Part shown: positions 45,409-53,615 of the stretch, in pieces
Layout of the letters: each line of letters begins with the position of its first letter
Position numbering within the stretch: position 1 is the first letter of the stretch
Source of the DNA: Aureimonas ureilytica DSM 18598 = NBRC 106430
GTDB taxonomy: Bacteria; Pseudomonadota; Alphaproteobacteria; Rhizobiales; Rhizobiaceae
Reading direction: 5' to 3'
Assembly: GCF_000382705.1 (NCBI RefSeq)
Contig: NZ_ARQE01000007.1
Location: 433 to 64,432 of the forward strand
Length of the DNA: 64,000 nt
Program-made: the position numbers and the translations under genes
The notes under the pieces: generated by a model
The model's database searches: none
What the model was told of the DNA's origin: nothing
Seen by the model: the letters and a program-made list of their open reading frames with translations, nothing else

Positions 45409-46074
45409 TCAGAGGCGGCGGATGTCGGCCGCCATCAGCCCATAGCCGAGGATGAATTCGATCGAGGAGCCTTGCGAGGCCGCCGTCCCGAGATCGCGCT
45501 CGATATTGATCAAGAGCATCTCGCGCGCCTGTCCGAGCGGCCGGGCATAGAGCATGCAGGACTGGTGGATCTCGCGGCGGCTCTCCCCGTCGTCCACCGT
45601 TTCCACGAACTCCACGAGATCGGCCCGTCCCGTCCCGTCGCCCCAGAAGCGCTCGAAGACGATGTCGTCTGCGTCGTAGCGCGGCTGGCCGATGAGGCCG
45701 GAGGGGCCGCGCCAGCGCGCCCAGTCCGCCGCGCCCGCCGGCACCACCGAGTCCCAGGGTTGGTAGACGCTGACGTCGAGAAGCTCGTCGCCGGGCGTCG
45801 CGGACGTCGAGAGGATCTGGAGGATCGTGTTGTCGGCATCGTAGTAGCGCGACAGGACCGTCTGCGCGTCGAGCCGCGCCTCGCCATAGGCGGCGACCAG
45901 CATCATGCCGCCGGACGGCAGCGCCATGGCGGGCTGCGCTCCGACCGCCATGGCCTGGAGGCTCAGCGTGTCGATCTCGATCCCGCCCCCGATGGCGACG
46001 CCGAGCGGCCCGTGCTCGGCGGGCAGCGCCGCTTGGTTGCCGCCCGATCCCCAGCCGAAGATGCGTCCGATCAT
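45409..46074 (-). CDS. yjfK: DUF2491 protein (YjfK)
   Basis: A 221-residue soluble protein, close to the 219 residues of E. coli YjfK. It starts at ATG 46074 (MIGRIFGWGSGG). Recognisable blocks are ALPAEHGPLGVAIGGGIEIDTL, YYDADNTILQILSTSATPGDELLDVSVYQPWDSVVP, DDIVFERFWGDGTGRADLVEFVE and YARPLGQAREMLLINIERD. Function unknown. It is the first gene of the leftward arm and is divergent from yjfI, with 93 bases between the two starts. Confidence 0.87.
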   Translation of the reverse strand: MIGRIFGWGSGGNQAALPAEHGPLGVAIGGGIEIDTLSLQAMAVGAQPAMALPSGGMMLVAAYGEARLDAQTVLSRYYDADNTILQILSTSATPGDELLDVSVYQPWDSVVPAGAADWARWRGPSGLIGQPRYDADDIVFERFWGDGTGRADLVEFVETVDDGESRREIHQSCMLYARPLGQAREMLLINIERDLGTAASQGSSIEFILGYGLMAADIRRL

Positions 46075-46167
46075 CGCGTTCCACCTTGTGCCGTTCGCTA
46101 CAACCCTTATGACATGCTGGCCGCCCGACGGAAGGGCAGGAACGGTTCGAGACGGGAGTTTGCAGAC

Positions 46168-46593
46168 GTGGCCAACTTGAATCTCGCATCCCTGACGGAG
46201 CTCTTCGCCTCCGATCCCCCCGCCCTCGGCGACGTCGACGTGACGATCGAGGGTGATGTCCTGCGGGTCACGCTGAAGGAGAAGGGCCATCTCGACGTCT
46301 TCGTCGTCGCAGGCGGCGACCAGATCCTCGCCAGCGTCATGCTGGCACCCGCCGAGAGCGTGCCCGAGCGCAGCGCCTTCGAGCGCCTCGCGCTGAAGAC
46401 GCACAAGCTGGTGCCGCTCTCCACCTTCGGCATCTCGATCGTGAACGGCCAGGAGTGGTACGAACTCTTCGGCTCGCTCTCGGCCCGCTCGTCGGCCGAC
46501 GTGGTGGTGGAGGAGGTCGCGGTCCTGGCCAGCAACGCCGAGGATGCGGCAAGGCTCATCGAGGAATGGCGCAACGGGGAGATCGCGGCATGA
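46168..46593 (+). CDS. yjfI: DUF2170 protein (YjfI)
   Basis: A 141-residue protein. GTG 46168 was chosen because GGGAG lies about nine bases upstream and it gives the family-length N terminus NLNLASLTELFASDPP; ATG 46114 is also in frame. DUF2170 landmarks are DVFVVAGGDQILASVMLAP, KTHKLVPLSTFGISIVNGQEWYELFGSLSARSS and an acidic C terminus ENAEDA-like (SNAEDAARLIEEWRN). Its stop overlaps the start of the PspA-like gene (ATGA). Function unknown; it probably works with the PspA homologue. Confidence 0.86.
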   Translation: MANLNLASLTELFASDPPALGDVDVTIEGDVLRVTLKEKGHLDVFVVAGGDQILASVMLAPAESVPERSAFERLALKTHKLVPLSTFGISIVNGQEWYELFGSLSARSSADVVVEEVAVLASNAEDAARLIEEWRNGEIAA

Positions 46594-47336
46594 GCGTCTG
46601 GGGCAAACTGTTTTCCGCCGTGCGCGGCGGCATCAACGAGGCGGCCGAAAGCGCGGCCGACACGCAGGCCCTGCGCATCCTCGACCAGGAGATCCGCGAC
46701 GCCGACAACGCCCTGCGCAAGGCGCGCTCGGATCTCGCCGGCATCATGGCATCGGCCAAGGCGCTCGGGCGCCGCGTCGACGAGGCGCGGGCGAAGGACC
46801 AGAAGGACCTGGAATCGGCCCGTGCGGCGATGGCGGCCGGTCGCGAGGACCTCGCCCGCCAGCTTGCCGACCGCATGTCGCGCAATCGCGCCGACATGGC
46901 CCGCGACGAGGCCGAATTGCAGCGCCTCCAGGGCGCGCAGGCGCAGATGCTGCGCGCCGTGCAGGACACCGAGACGCGCATCCAGACGATGCGGCGCGAG
47001 GTGGAGAGCGTGAAGGCGAACGAGTCGCTCCTGCAGGCGCAATCGGCGATCGCCTCGAGCCATGCCGGCGTCAACTCGCGGCTCGGCAGCGCGATGGAAT
47101 CGCTCGAGCGCGTCAAGCGGCGGCAGGAGGCCGTCGCGGGACGGCTCGAGGCCGGCGCCGAATTGCAGGCCCTGCAGAGCGGCTCGTCGCTCGACCAGGC
47201 GCTCCTGGAAGCCGGCATCGGCGGCCCCCGCTCCTCGTCCGACGACATCTTCGCCGAGATCACGCGCAGCGAGGCTCCGAAGTCCATCTCCCACGAGCAG
47301 CCCAACGCCACCATCACGTATCAGCCGAAACCCTAA
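46590..47336 (+). CDS. yjfJ: PspA/IM30-family protein (YjfJ)
   Basis: A 248-residue protein that is mostly coiled coil between residues ~25 and 190, rich in Ala, Arg, Glu and Gln, in the PspA/Vipp1 (ESCRT-III-like) pattern. The N-terminal amphipathic helix MSVWGKLFSAVRGGINEAAE would contact membranes. The C-terminal ~60 residues are less conserved and end in ITYQPKP. Such proteins polymerise on damaged inner membranes. It is encoded with YjfI in the rightward arm, while the membrane partners are in the opposite arm. Confidence 0.88.
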   Translation: MSVWGKLFSAVRGGINEAAESAADTQALRILDQEIRDADNALRKARSDLAGIMASAKALGRRVDEARAKDQKDLESARAAMAAGREDLARQLADRMSRNRADMARDEAELQRLQGAQAQMLRAVQDTETRIQTMRREVESVKANESLLQAQSAIASSHAGVNSRLGSAMESLERVKRRQEAVAGRLEAGAELQALQSGSSLDQALLEAGIGGPRSSSDDIFAEITRSEAPKSISHEQPNATITYQPKP

Positions 47337-47589
47337 GGCGAAGCTCAGGGGGCATCTGGCCGACAACCGACATCCCGGAAATCTTCCGGGGTGCGGTAAC
47401 TCGGGCTCCGTTGCACGGGGTCTGGCGGCTGGAAACTTGTTCGACCGCCTCCATCCATCGACGGCCGACAGCGTCGGAATATCGGCATTCTGGAAACATT
47501 GGTGCCAAACTGGAGGGGAAACTGCAGGCGGGGCGATCTGCTTTGGCCAACTTTTCTCCGTTTCCGCTGGTCCGAAAATCGTTGCAACG

Positions 47590-47990
47590 GAGCCATAAAT
47601 CGAACATTGGCCGCGCGGCGCGTGTCTCCACGGCGATGAAGGTGAGAAAGCTGATCCCTCCGACGCCGGCCAGCACGATGCGGAGACGATCGGCGCCCAG
47701 CCCCTGACCCTGCGTGATGAGGTGGACGAGGCGGAACACGGCAAGCGACAGCGTCGCCATGCCTGGCAGGTCGATCCGGACGGCATGAGGATTGGAGGAA
47801 TCGACCACGCCCGTCCGTGCGGGCGCGAGCGTGACGAGCGCCAGCGCCGCATGGACGAGGAACGCCCACTCCCAACTCGCGACGGCGATCGCCAGCCCGC
47901 CGATCAGCGGGCCGAAGCCGAGGCCGATCCCGAAGATGACGCCCCACCAGCCGAACGCCGTGCCGCGTTCCGGTCCGTCGCGGATCGCCG
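47590..47990 (-). pseudogene. Internal fragment of an MFS (DHA2-type) transporter
   Basis: An uninterrupted frame on the minus strand reads AIRDGPERGTAFGWWGVIFGIGLGFGPLIGG, then ASWEWAFLVHAALALVTLAPARTG, then DLPGMATLSLAVFRLVHLITQGQGLG and RAARPMFDLWL, the central helices of a DHA2 drug/H+ antiporter. Nothing upstream supplies the first helices, and downstream of FDLWL (~47590) similarity is lost, so only about 130 of ~480 residues remain. It lies between the yjf and lld loci. The 253 bases from 47337 to 47589 show no recognised gene. Confidence 0.7.
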
Positions 47991-48111
47991 CGCATCGAGA
48001 CCGAGGCAGGGCTCGGAGGTGCGACCCTGCCCTCTTCGGTCAGATGCCCCCGGATGGCGTTGATGATCGATCTGCGCTGGCGAACCGGACGAGCCGCCGG
48101 ACCGGCCGTGT

Positions 48112-49257
48112 CTAACGGAAGCGCAGGTTGGAGCGGGACAGGTCGCCGATCTCGGCGCAGCCCATCAGGCGCATGGAGCGCTCGATCTCGCTCCGCATCA
48201 GTTCGAGCGCGCGTTCCACGCCCGGCTGTCCGGCTGCGGCGAGAGCGAAGAGATAGTAGCGCCCGAGCCCGACGGCCTTGGCGCCGAGGGACAGGGCCTT
48301 CAGCACATGCGTTCCGCGCTGCACGCCGCCGTCCATCATCACGTCGATCCGGTCGCCGACGGCGTCCACGATCTCGGCCAACTGATCGAAGGCGCTGCGC
48401 GACCCGTCGAGCTGGCGCCCGCCGTGGTTGGACAGGACGATGCCGGTGCAGCCGATGTCGACGGCGCGCTTGGCATCCTCCACCGTCATGACGCCCTTCA
48501 GGCAGAACCGACCGTTCCAGTGCGCCACCATCTCGGCGACGTCGTCCCAGTTCATGGAGGGGTCGAGCATCTCCGTGAAGTAGCGGCTGATCGAGACCGT
48601 GCCGCTGCCCATGTCCACGTGGCTGTCGAGCTGCGGAAGCTTGAACTTCTCGTGCCGGAAATGGTTGATCGCCCAGCCGGGCTTGACCGCGAATTGCGCG
48701 ATGCCGGCCGCATTGAGCCGGAAGGGAATGGCAAAACCGGTGCGCTTATCGCGCTCGCGATTGCCGCCGGTGATCGAGTCCACCGTCAGCATCATGACCT
48801 CGACGCCCGCCTCCTTGGCGCGCGCCATCATCTCCCGGTTCAGGCCGCGATCCCTGTGGAAGTAGAACTGGTAGACCTGCGGACCCGAGCTGATCGCGCG
48901 AGCCTCTTCGAGGCTGACGGTTCCGAGCGAGGACACGCCGAACATCGTGCCGAACTTGCCGGCGGCCGCGGCCACCGCTCGCTCGCCGTCGTGATGGAAG
49001 AGCCGCTGGAGCGCCGTCGGCGAGCAGTAGAACGGCAGCGCAAGCCTCTGCCCCATCACCGACACGGACAGATCCACCGTCTGGACGCCGCGAAGGACGC
49101 TCGGCAGGAGATCGCAGGTCTCGAAGGCGGCGGTGTTCCGGCGATAGGTGACCTCATCGTCTGCCGCGCCGTCGATATAGTTGAAGATCGGCCCCGGAAG
49201 ACGTCGTTTCGCCAGGCGCCGGAAGTCATGGAAATTGTGGCAGTCGTGAAGGCGCAT
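48112..49257 (-). CDS. lldD: FMN-dependent alpha-hydroxy-acid dehydrogenase, L-lactate dehydrogenase type
   Basis: A 381-residue TIM-barrel flavoprotein starting MRLHDCHNFHDFRRLAKRRLPGPIFNYIDGAADDEVT. Active-site blocks are the catalytic SNHGGRQLDGSRSAFDQL (His/Arg), MMDGGVQRGTHVLKALSLGAKAVGLGR for FMN phosphate, and YQFYFHRDRG. It oxidises L-lactate (or a near relative) to pyruvate, feeding electrons to quinones at the inner membrane. Encoded downstream of a lactate permease gene that is broken. The frame is open beyond 49257, but the family starts at this ATG. Confidence 0.92.
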   Translation of the reverse strand: MRLHDCHNFHDFRRLAKRRLPGPIFNYIDGAADDEVTYRRNTAAFETCDLLPSVLRGVQTVDLSVSVMGQRLALPFYCSPTALQRLFHHDGERAVAAAAGKFGTMFGVSSLGTVSLEEARAISSGPQVYQFYFHRDRGLNREMMARAKEAGVEVMMLTVDSITGGNRERDKRTGFAIPFRLNAAGIAQFAVKPGWAINHFRHEKFKLPQLDSHVDMGSGTVSISRYFTEMLDPSMNWDDVAEMVAHWNGRFCLKGVMTVEDAKRAVDIGCTGIVLSNHGGRQLDGSRSAFDQLAEIVDAVGDRIDVMMDGGVQRGTHVLKALSLGAKAVGLGRYYLFALAAAGQPGVERALELMRSEIERSMRLMGCAEIGDLSRSNLRFR

Positions 49258-49450
49258 GTGTCTGGATCTTCCCTGGAAATGGCCGCCGGATCGCCGCGCT
49301 CCGCGCGTCCATGCTGGCGCGACCGGCCTTGTGTGCGAAACGGCAGCATCCGTTCGTCGCGGAACCGTCTTGAAGGCGCGGCCCACGACGAACGGGCGCT
49401 CCGGCAAGATGCGGCTGACGACGGGCGGTTCGTTGCCGTCTTGTGAGCGG

Positions 49451-49476
49451 GGCCCGGAGGAAATCTCCGCCGGGCC
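49451..49476 (-). other. Hairpin between lldP and lldD
   Basis: GGCCCGG (49451-49457) pairs with CCGGGCC (49470-49476). Inside it GGA pairs with TCC after one mismatch, leaving a 4-base loop. There is no T-run on either strand, so it is probably a processing or attenuation element. Confidence 0.5.
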
Positions 49477-49496
49477 TCGTCTCGTTCCTGTGCCGA

Positions 49497-51109
49497 TCAG
49501 GCGGCGAGTGCGCGAGCCCTCAGGTGGCCCTTGTTCGTCGCCATCGTCGTCAGGACGATGGCAAGCCAGGCCGCGGCAAGCGCCAGCCACAGTCCGCCGT
49601 AGATCAGGTCCATACCGATCAGGCCCGCTGGGACGACATAGTAGGCCATCGGGATCAGCGTCATGCGGATGATTTCTCCTTCACGATCCTTCAGGCCTAC
49701 CACGGCGGAGGCCGCCACGACGTTGTGCACGCAGACCATGTTTCCGGCCGCGCCGCCGACCGCCTGGAGGGCGACGACGATCATCGTGCCGAACCCGGCC
49801 AGCCCGATTTGTTCGGCCGCGGAGAACTGGAACAGCGCGAACATCATGTTGGAGACGGTGTTGGACCCGCCGCCGCCCCCATCATCGTCCCGGCCGACCG
49901 GGACCAGGCCCGTGCGTAGGCCCGGCTGCTCATGCGATAGAGCCCGAACGCGATCAGCGAGGAGAGGATCAGGATCGTGCCCGGAGCATGGAGGAGCTGC
50001 GACGACGCATCGATCCCGGAGCCGAAGAGATCGTTGAAGGCGATCGTCGCGTTCGGGGACGTCAGGGCCGCCTTGAGGGGGGCGATCGTGCGCGTCGCGA
50101 TCAGGAGTGCGGCGACGATGATGTAGGGCGACCAGGCTGTGAGCAGGGAGATGGGACGGGCTTCGCCCGCGTCCTTGGCCTCTGCCTCGCCGGGCGTCAT
50201 CGAGCCGAACCAGTGATCGTTAGCGGCTTCCCGCGCCGGGAAGTCGAAGCGGTCCTTCGGCATGAGGAAGCCGGCCCGCGCGGCGGGAACGACGATGAGA
50301 AGGCCGACGAGACCGCCCACCACCGAAGGGAATTCGGGGCCGAGAAGCTGCGCGACGATCGTATAGGGCACGGTGAAGGCGATGCCGGCGAACAGGGCGA
50401 ACTTCCAGACGCGGAAGCCGTCCGCGAAGGACCGGTTGGCTCCGAAAAAGCGGGTCATCATGCCGACCATCATCAACGGAATGACGAAGCCGACGACGGC
50501 ATGGATGACCGCGACGTTCGCGGCGACATGGATCACGTACTCGGCCGTCGACAGCGGAGCGACGCTCGTGGCCACCTCGGGGCTCGACCCGAGCCCCATC
50601 TTGATGCCGACGAGCATGGGCGTGCCGACCGCGCCGAAAGAGACCGGGACCGACTGGATGATGAGCGTGACGAGGACGGCGGCCATGGCCGGGAAGCCGA
50701 GGGCGACGAGAAGCGGAGCGGCAACGGCCGCAGGGGTTCCGAAGCCGGAGGCTCCCTCGATCATCGAGCCGAACATCCAGGCGATGATGATCGCCTGGAT
50801 TCGGCGATCCGGGGTCAGGTCACTGAACCCACGGCGGATCGTCCGGATCGCACCGCTTTCCTCCACGGTCTGGAGAAGGAGGATCGCGCCGAAGATGATG
50901 AAGAGCAGCGTGAGCGCCGTGACGATGCCGTTCGCCGTGGCGCCGGCGACGACGGAAAACGACTGTCCCCAGACCGTGAGAGCCAGCGCCAGCGTGGCGA
51001 GATAGGCCATCAGCATGGCCAGTTTGGCGGATCGTCGCATCACCATGAGCAGCAGGAAGACGACCGCGATCGGCGTCACGGCCAGCAAGGCCAGCAGGCT
51101 TTCATTCAT
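49497..51109 (-). pseudogene. lldP: Lactate permease, broken by an internal deletion with frameshift
   Basis: The first frame (start ATG 51109, [26 protein letters not shown]) follows LctP/LldP for about 410 residues, through [27 protein letters not shown] and [18 protein letters not shown]. It then slips out of frame and stops at 49844. The second frame (to 49497) resumes exactly at the conserved [10 protein letters not shown] and continues LQAVGGAAGNMVCVHNVVAASAVVGL..REGEIIR to the C terminus. The normal segment between these points, roughly 45-55 residues including membrane helices, is missing. This is a deletion and not a one-base reading error. Unless two half-proteins assemble, lactate import by this protein is lost. 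Confidence 0.82.
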
Positions 51110-51381
51110 GATACGGATTTCCTCCCGAAACATGGTCCTGCGCTGGCCGACCACCAATGCCGGACCACCTTTTCCGGCAAATGGCCAAATGCCTTGACCA
51201 AGCTTCGACGTTGCGCGGCCCGTACGGCCTGTCGGCCGCCTCATTAGAGCCGGAAGACCAGTTCGACCATCGACGACGGCAATTGTTGGTGTTTCAGCGC
51301 CGCTGAAGGCATGCAAGGCAGGCTCGGCGGTGCTATACAATCTCACGCTATACGGGCGTCACCTCCACCCCCGAAGGCCAT

Positions 51382-51400
51382 TGGTAAAATCATTTTACCA
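51382..51400. promoter_or_regulatory. 19-bp perfect palindrome, FadR/LldR-type operator
   Basis: TGGTAAAATCATTTTACCA is a perfect palindrome around a single central base and contains the outer TGGT...ACCA of FadR-subfamily GntR operators. It is 38 bases upstream of the regulator gene and about 270 bases from the lldP start in the divergent direction. A second exact palindrome, TTCAGCGCCGCTGAA, lies at 51293-51307 nearer lldP. Confidence 0.75.
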
Positions 51401-51438
51401 GACCAGTCAACCGCACCCAGCGAGGGTTCAAGAGCGAC

Positions 51439-52248
51439 ATGGAAAAGTTCAAGGCGGATGGAGGCGGCTCGAAGGAGGATAGCGTCGTCGAACGAACGGC
51501 TCGACATCTCGAAGAGCTCGTTCTGGAAGGCTCTCTCGCGCCCGGGGACCTCCTTCTCCCCGAGCGCGAACTTGCGATCCGACTGAGTGTTTCGCGGCCA
51601 ACGCTTCGCTTGGCGATCAAGATCATCGAGGATCGCGGCCTGATCCGGTCGGTGCCGGAAGGTCGAATCGTAGCCCCCATCGGCCGCGCGATCACAGATC
51701 CCCTCATGGAACTCATGTCGGCCCATGGCATGGTCGTCGACGACTATCTCGAGTTTCGCTACACGACCGAACGGATGGCGGCCGAACTCGCGGCGCGCCG
51801 GGCCAACGATGTCGACCGGGCACAGCTCAAGCGCTGCATCGATGCCATCGACGCGGCGCACGAACGAGGCGTGGAGCAGGACGAAGCGGATGCGGACGTC
51901 GATCTGCACATCGCCGTCTACGAGGCGAGCCACAACCTCGTCGTCCTTCACGTGATGCGTGCCCTCTCGGGAATGCTGCGAACGGGCATCATCGAGAACC
52001 GGGGCAAGCTCTTCCAGCGGCCGCAGACCCGAGACGCCCTGCGCGCACAACATCGGGCAATATACGAGGCAATCGAAAGAGGGGATGCGGAAGCGGCCGG
52101 AGAGGCTGCCGAAGCGCATGTCCGGTACACGCACGATGCTTTGCGGGAGGTCAACGCAGCTGAGGCGCGCCTGCATGTTTCACTGAGGCGGAGCCGAGGA
52201 GGCCGCGTTAGTACGAAGAGCTTCGACGAGAAGAACGGTTCAAACTGA
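51439..52248 (+). CDS. FadR-subfamily GntR regulator (LldR-like)
   Basis: A 269-residue regulator. The winged helix (~15-85) reads VVERTARHLEELVLEGSLAPGDLLLPERELAIRLSVSRPTLRLAIKIIEDRGLI. An FCD effector domain (~105-235) includes EFRYTTERMAAELAARR, the metal-ligand Asp/His run DADVDLHIAVYEASHN, and AQHRAIYEAIERGDAEAAGEAAEAHVRYTHD. The divergent lactate genes suggest lactate or another 2-hydroxy acid as effector. The polar C-terminal ~25 residues are not conserved. A further 301 bases downstream hold only the 17-bp repeat copy B. Confidence 0.88.
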   Translation: MEKFKADGGGSKEDSVVERTARHLEELVLEGSLAPGDLLLPERELAIRLSVSRPTLRLAIKIIEDRGLIRSVPEGRIVAPIGRAITDPLMELMSAHGMVVDDYLEFRYTTERMAAELAARRANDVDRAQLKRCIDAIDAAHERGVEQDEADADVDLHIAVYEASHNLVVLHVMRALSGMLRTGIIENRGKLFQRPQTRDALRAQHRAIYEAIERGDAEAAGEAAEAHVRYTHDALREVNAAEARLHVSLRRSRGGRVSTKSFDEKNGSN

Positions 52249-52451
52249 GAACTGGACGATCTGCATCTGACAGCGTCGAAGCGATCCGGCGTTTGATCTG
52301 AGCTTGGCGTCCGACATCCTCGAACCAAACGCGGCAAACCTAAAGTGCGAGCCGCCCGTCCGCGTCTTGCATCTCGTCGCTCGAAGCAGACCGCCGGAAA
52401 ACCATCCATGCGCGTCGGTCGGCGCCAGAAAGGCGGACGTCCGGAAGCGGT

Positions 52452-52468
52452 CCATCCGCTATCGACCC
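52452..52468 (+). repeat. 17-bp dispersed intergenic repeat core, copy B
   Basis: Identical to 11413-11429 and 61336-61352. It lies in the 301-base gap between the FadR-type regulator gene and the SUKH gene, preceded by the same kind of purine-rich AAGCGG flank. Confidence 0.7.
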
Positions 52469-52549
52469 ATCGTCGCCGATTTCCTAGCGGGTCTTCGGAT
52501 CCCGGAATAAGACCATGACCTGAACGCCTCTGCGGTGCGGTGAGAACCG

Positions 52550-53077
52550 CTACCCTTTCGTCGAGCCGATCGTTGGCGGAAAGCCTTCGCTATCGACGTA
52601 GGTCCTCAGGAAGTCCGCGAAGCTGTCCGCCAGAACGCCCCATTCGGCGGGACCGACTTCATGCCAGGCATCCAGCACCGGCTCGATGCCGTTCGGTCCG
52701 CGAGGGCCGAAGACAAGGACTTCCTGCCCGTCGGTATGACAGAACGGAATGTAGGGCCATTCCTCGAGGTCGGGGTCGATGTCCTTCTCCCGCAGAAAGG
52801 CGTCCTGGTATTCCCTGACGAGATCGGCGCATCCACGAAGATGATGGCTGTTCCAACATCCGTCCGCGAACGCCCTTTCGTCGGCCTCGTCCACCGGATC
52901 AGGAGAGATGAACCCGCCGTCGTGGAGCCGTAGAAACATCCTGTAGGCTTCCGGTAGCGAGAGCCCCATCACAGCTTCGGCGTCGGCGATCTCTTTCGCG
53001 CTTGCAGGGGGTTGAAAGAAGGCCCGGCCTTGAAGGCGGACGATCAGACGGCTGAGTTCCGCCAGCAGTTCGACCAT
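52550..53077 (-). CDS. SMI1/KNR4 (SUKH) family protein, orphan immunity-like
   Basis: A 175-residue protein with one SUKH domain over about residues 20-165: PPASAKEIADAEAVMGLSLPEAYRMFLRLHDGGFI, then EWPYIPFCHTDGQEVLVFG and WGVLADSFADFLRTYV. In bacteria many such proteins are immunity factors for polymorphic or contact-dependent toxins, though some are isolated. No toxin gene is adjacent; the neighbour is a decayed serine recombinase. The start is ATG 53077, with TTG 53083 as an alternative. Function as an antitoxin is possible but unsupported here. Confidence 0.82.
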   Translation of the reverse strand: MVELLAELSRLIVRLQGRAFFQPPASAKEIADAEAVMGLSLPEAYRMFLRLHDGGFISPDPVDEADERAFADGCWNSHHLRGCADLVREYQDAFLREKDIDPDLEEWPYIPFCHTDGQEVLVFGPRGPNGIEPVLDAWHEVGPAEWGVLADSFADFLRTYVDSEGFPPTIGSTKG

Positions 53078-53174
53078 GTTCAACGCCTTCTCGATGCGAC
53101 ACGTCCGAGCTTCGCTGCGGGACGTCAGCTTCGATCGAGTGAATGCCCGAAAGGAGAACGGAAGAAAACCACCC

Positions 53175-53558
53175 CTAGCTCACGGTCTCGCCTCGTTTGG
53201 AGACGCCATCGCGCGCCCGCTGGATCGTCAGGCGGCTGACCGCGAACTCGCGGGACAGTGCAGGGACGGAAGCCCCCTCCCCGATCCGTTCGACCACTAT
53301 GCGCTTCTGCTCGGGTGTCAGCTTTGCCGGACGTCCCAGCACCTTGCCCTGCTCCCTGGCCCGGACCAGCCCGGCTTAGGTGCGCTCGATCAGAAGGTCT
53401 CGCTCGAACTCGGCCACCGCATTGATGACGCTCATCGTCATGCGGCTCGTGGAACTCGTCAGGTCGACGCCGCCCGAAGCCAGTTAGTGAACCTTCACGC
53501 CCATGCCGGCCAGGCGTTCACGACGAGAAGCGAAACGGCACAAGCGATCCACCTTGAC
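53175..53558 (-). pseudogene. Decayed serine recombinase (Pin/resolvase family)
   Basis: Minus-strand translation gives VKVDRLCRFASRRERLAGMG, then VKVH, a stop codon, [35 protein letters not shown], a second stop, AGLVRAREQGKVLGRPAKLT, and a C-terminal helix-turn-helix SVPALSREFAVSRLTIQRARDG ending in TAG 53175-53177. This is the familiar order of a Pin/Hin-type invertase from the middle of the catalytic domain to its DNA-binding end. The N-terminal part with the catalytic Ser is gone and two in-frame stops interrupt the rest. Confidence 0.85.
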
Positions 53559-53577
53559 ACGCGAAGCTCCAACCAAG

Positions 53578-53595
53578 CATGTAACGTGTTACATG
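53578..53595. promoter_or_regulatory. Palindromic operator upstream of GntR gene
   Basis: CATGTAAC (53578-53585) and GTTACATG (53588-53595) are perfect inverted repeats with a two-base spacer. They end 20 bases before the ATG of a GntR gene that heads its own operon, fitting autoregulation. Confidence 0.65.
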
Positions 53596-53615
53596 TTAGA
53601 AGTGGAGATGTGGGC

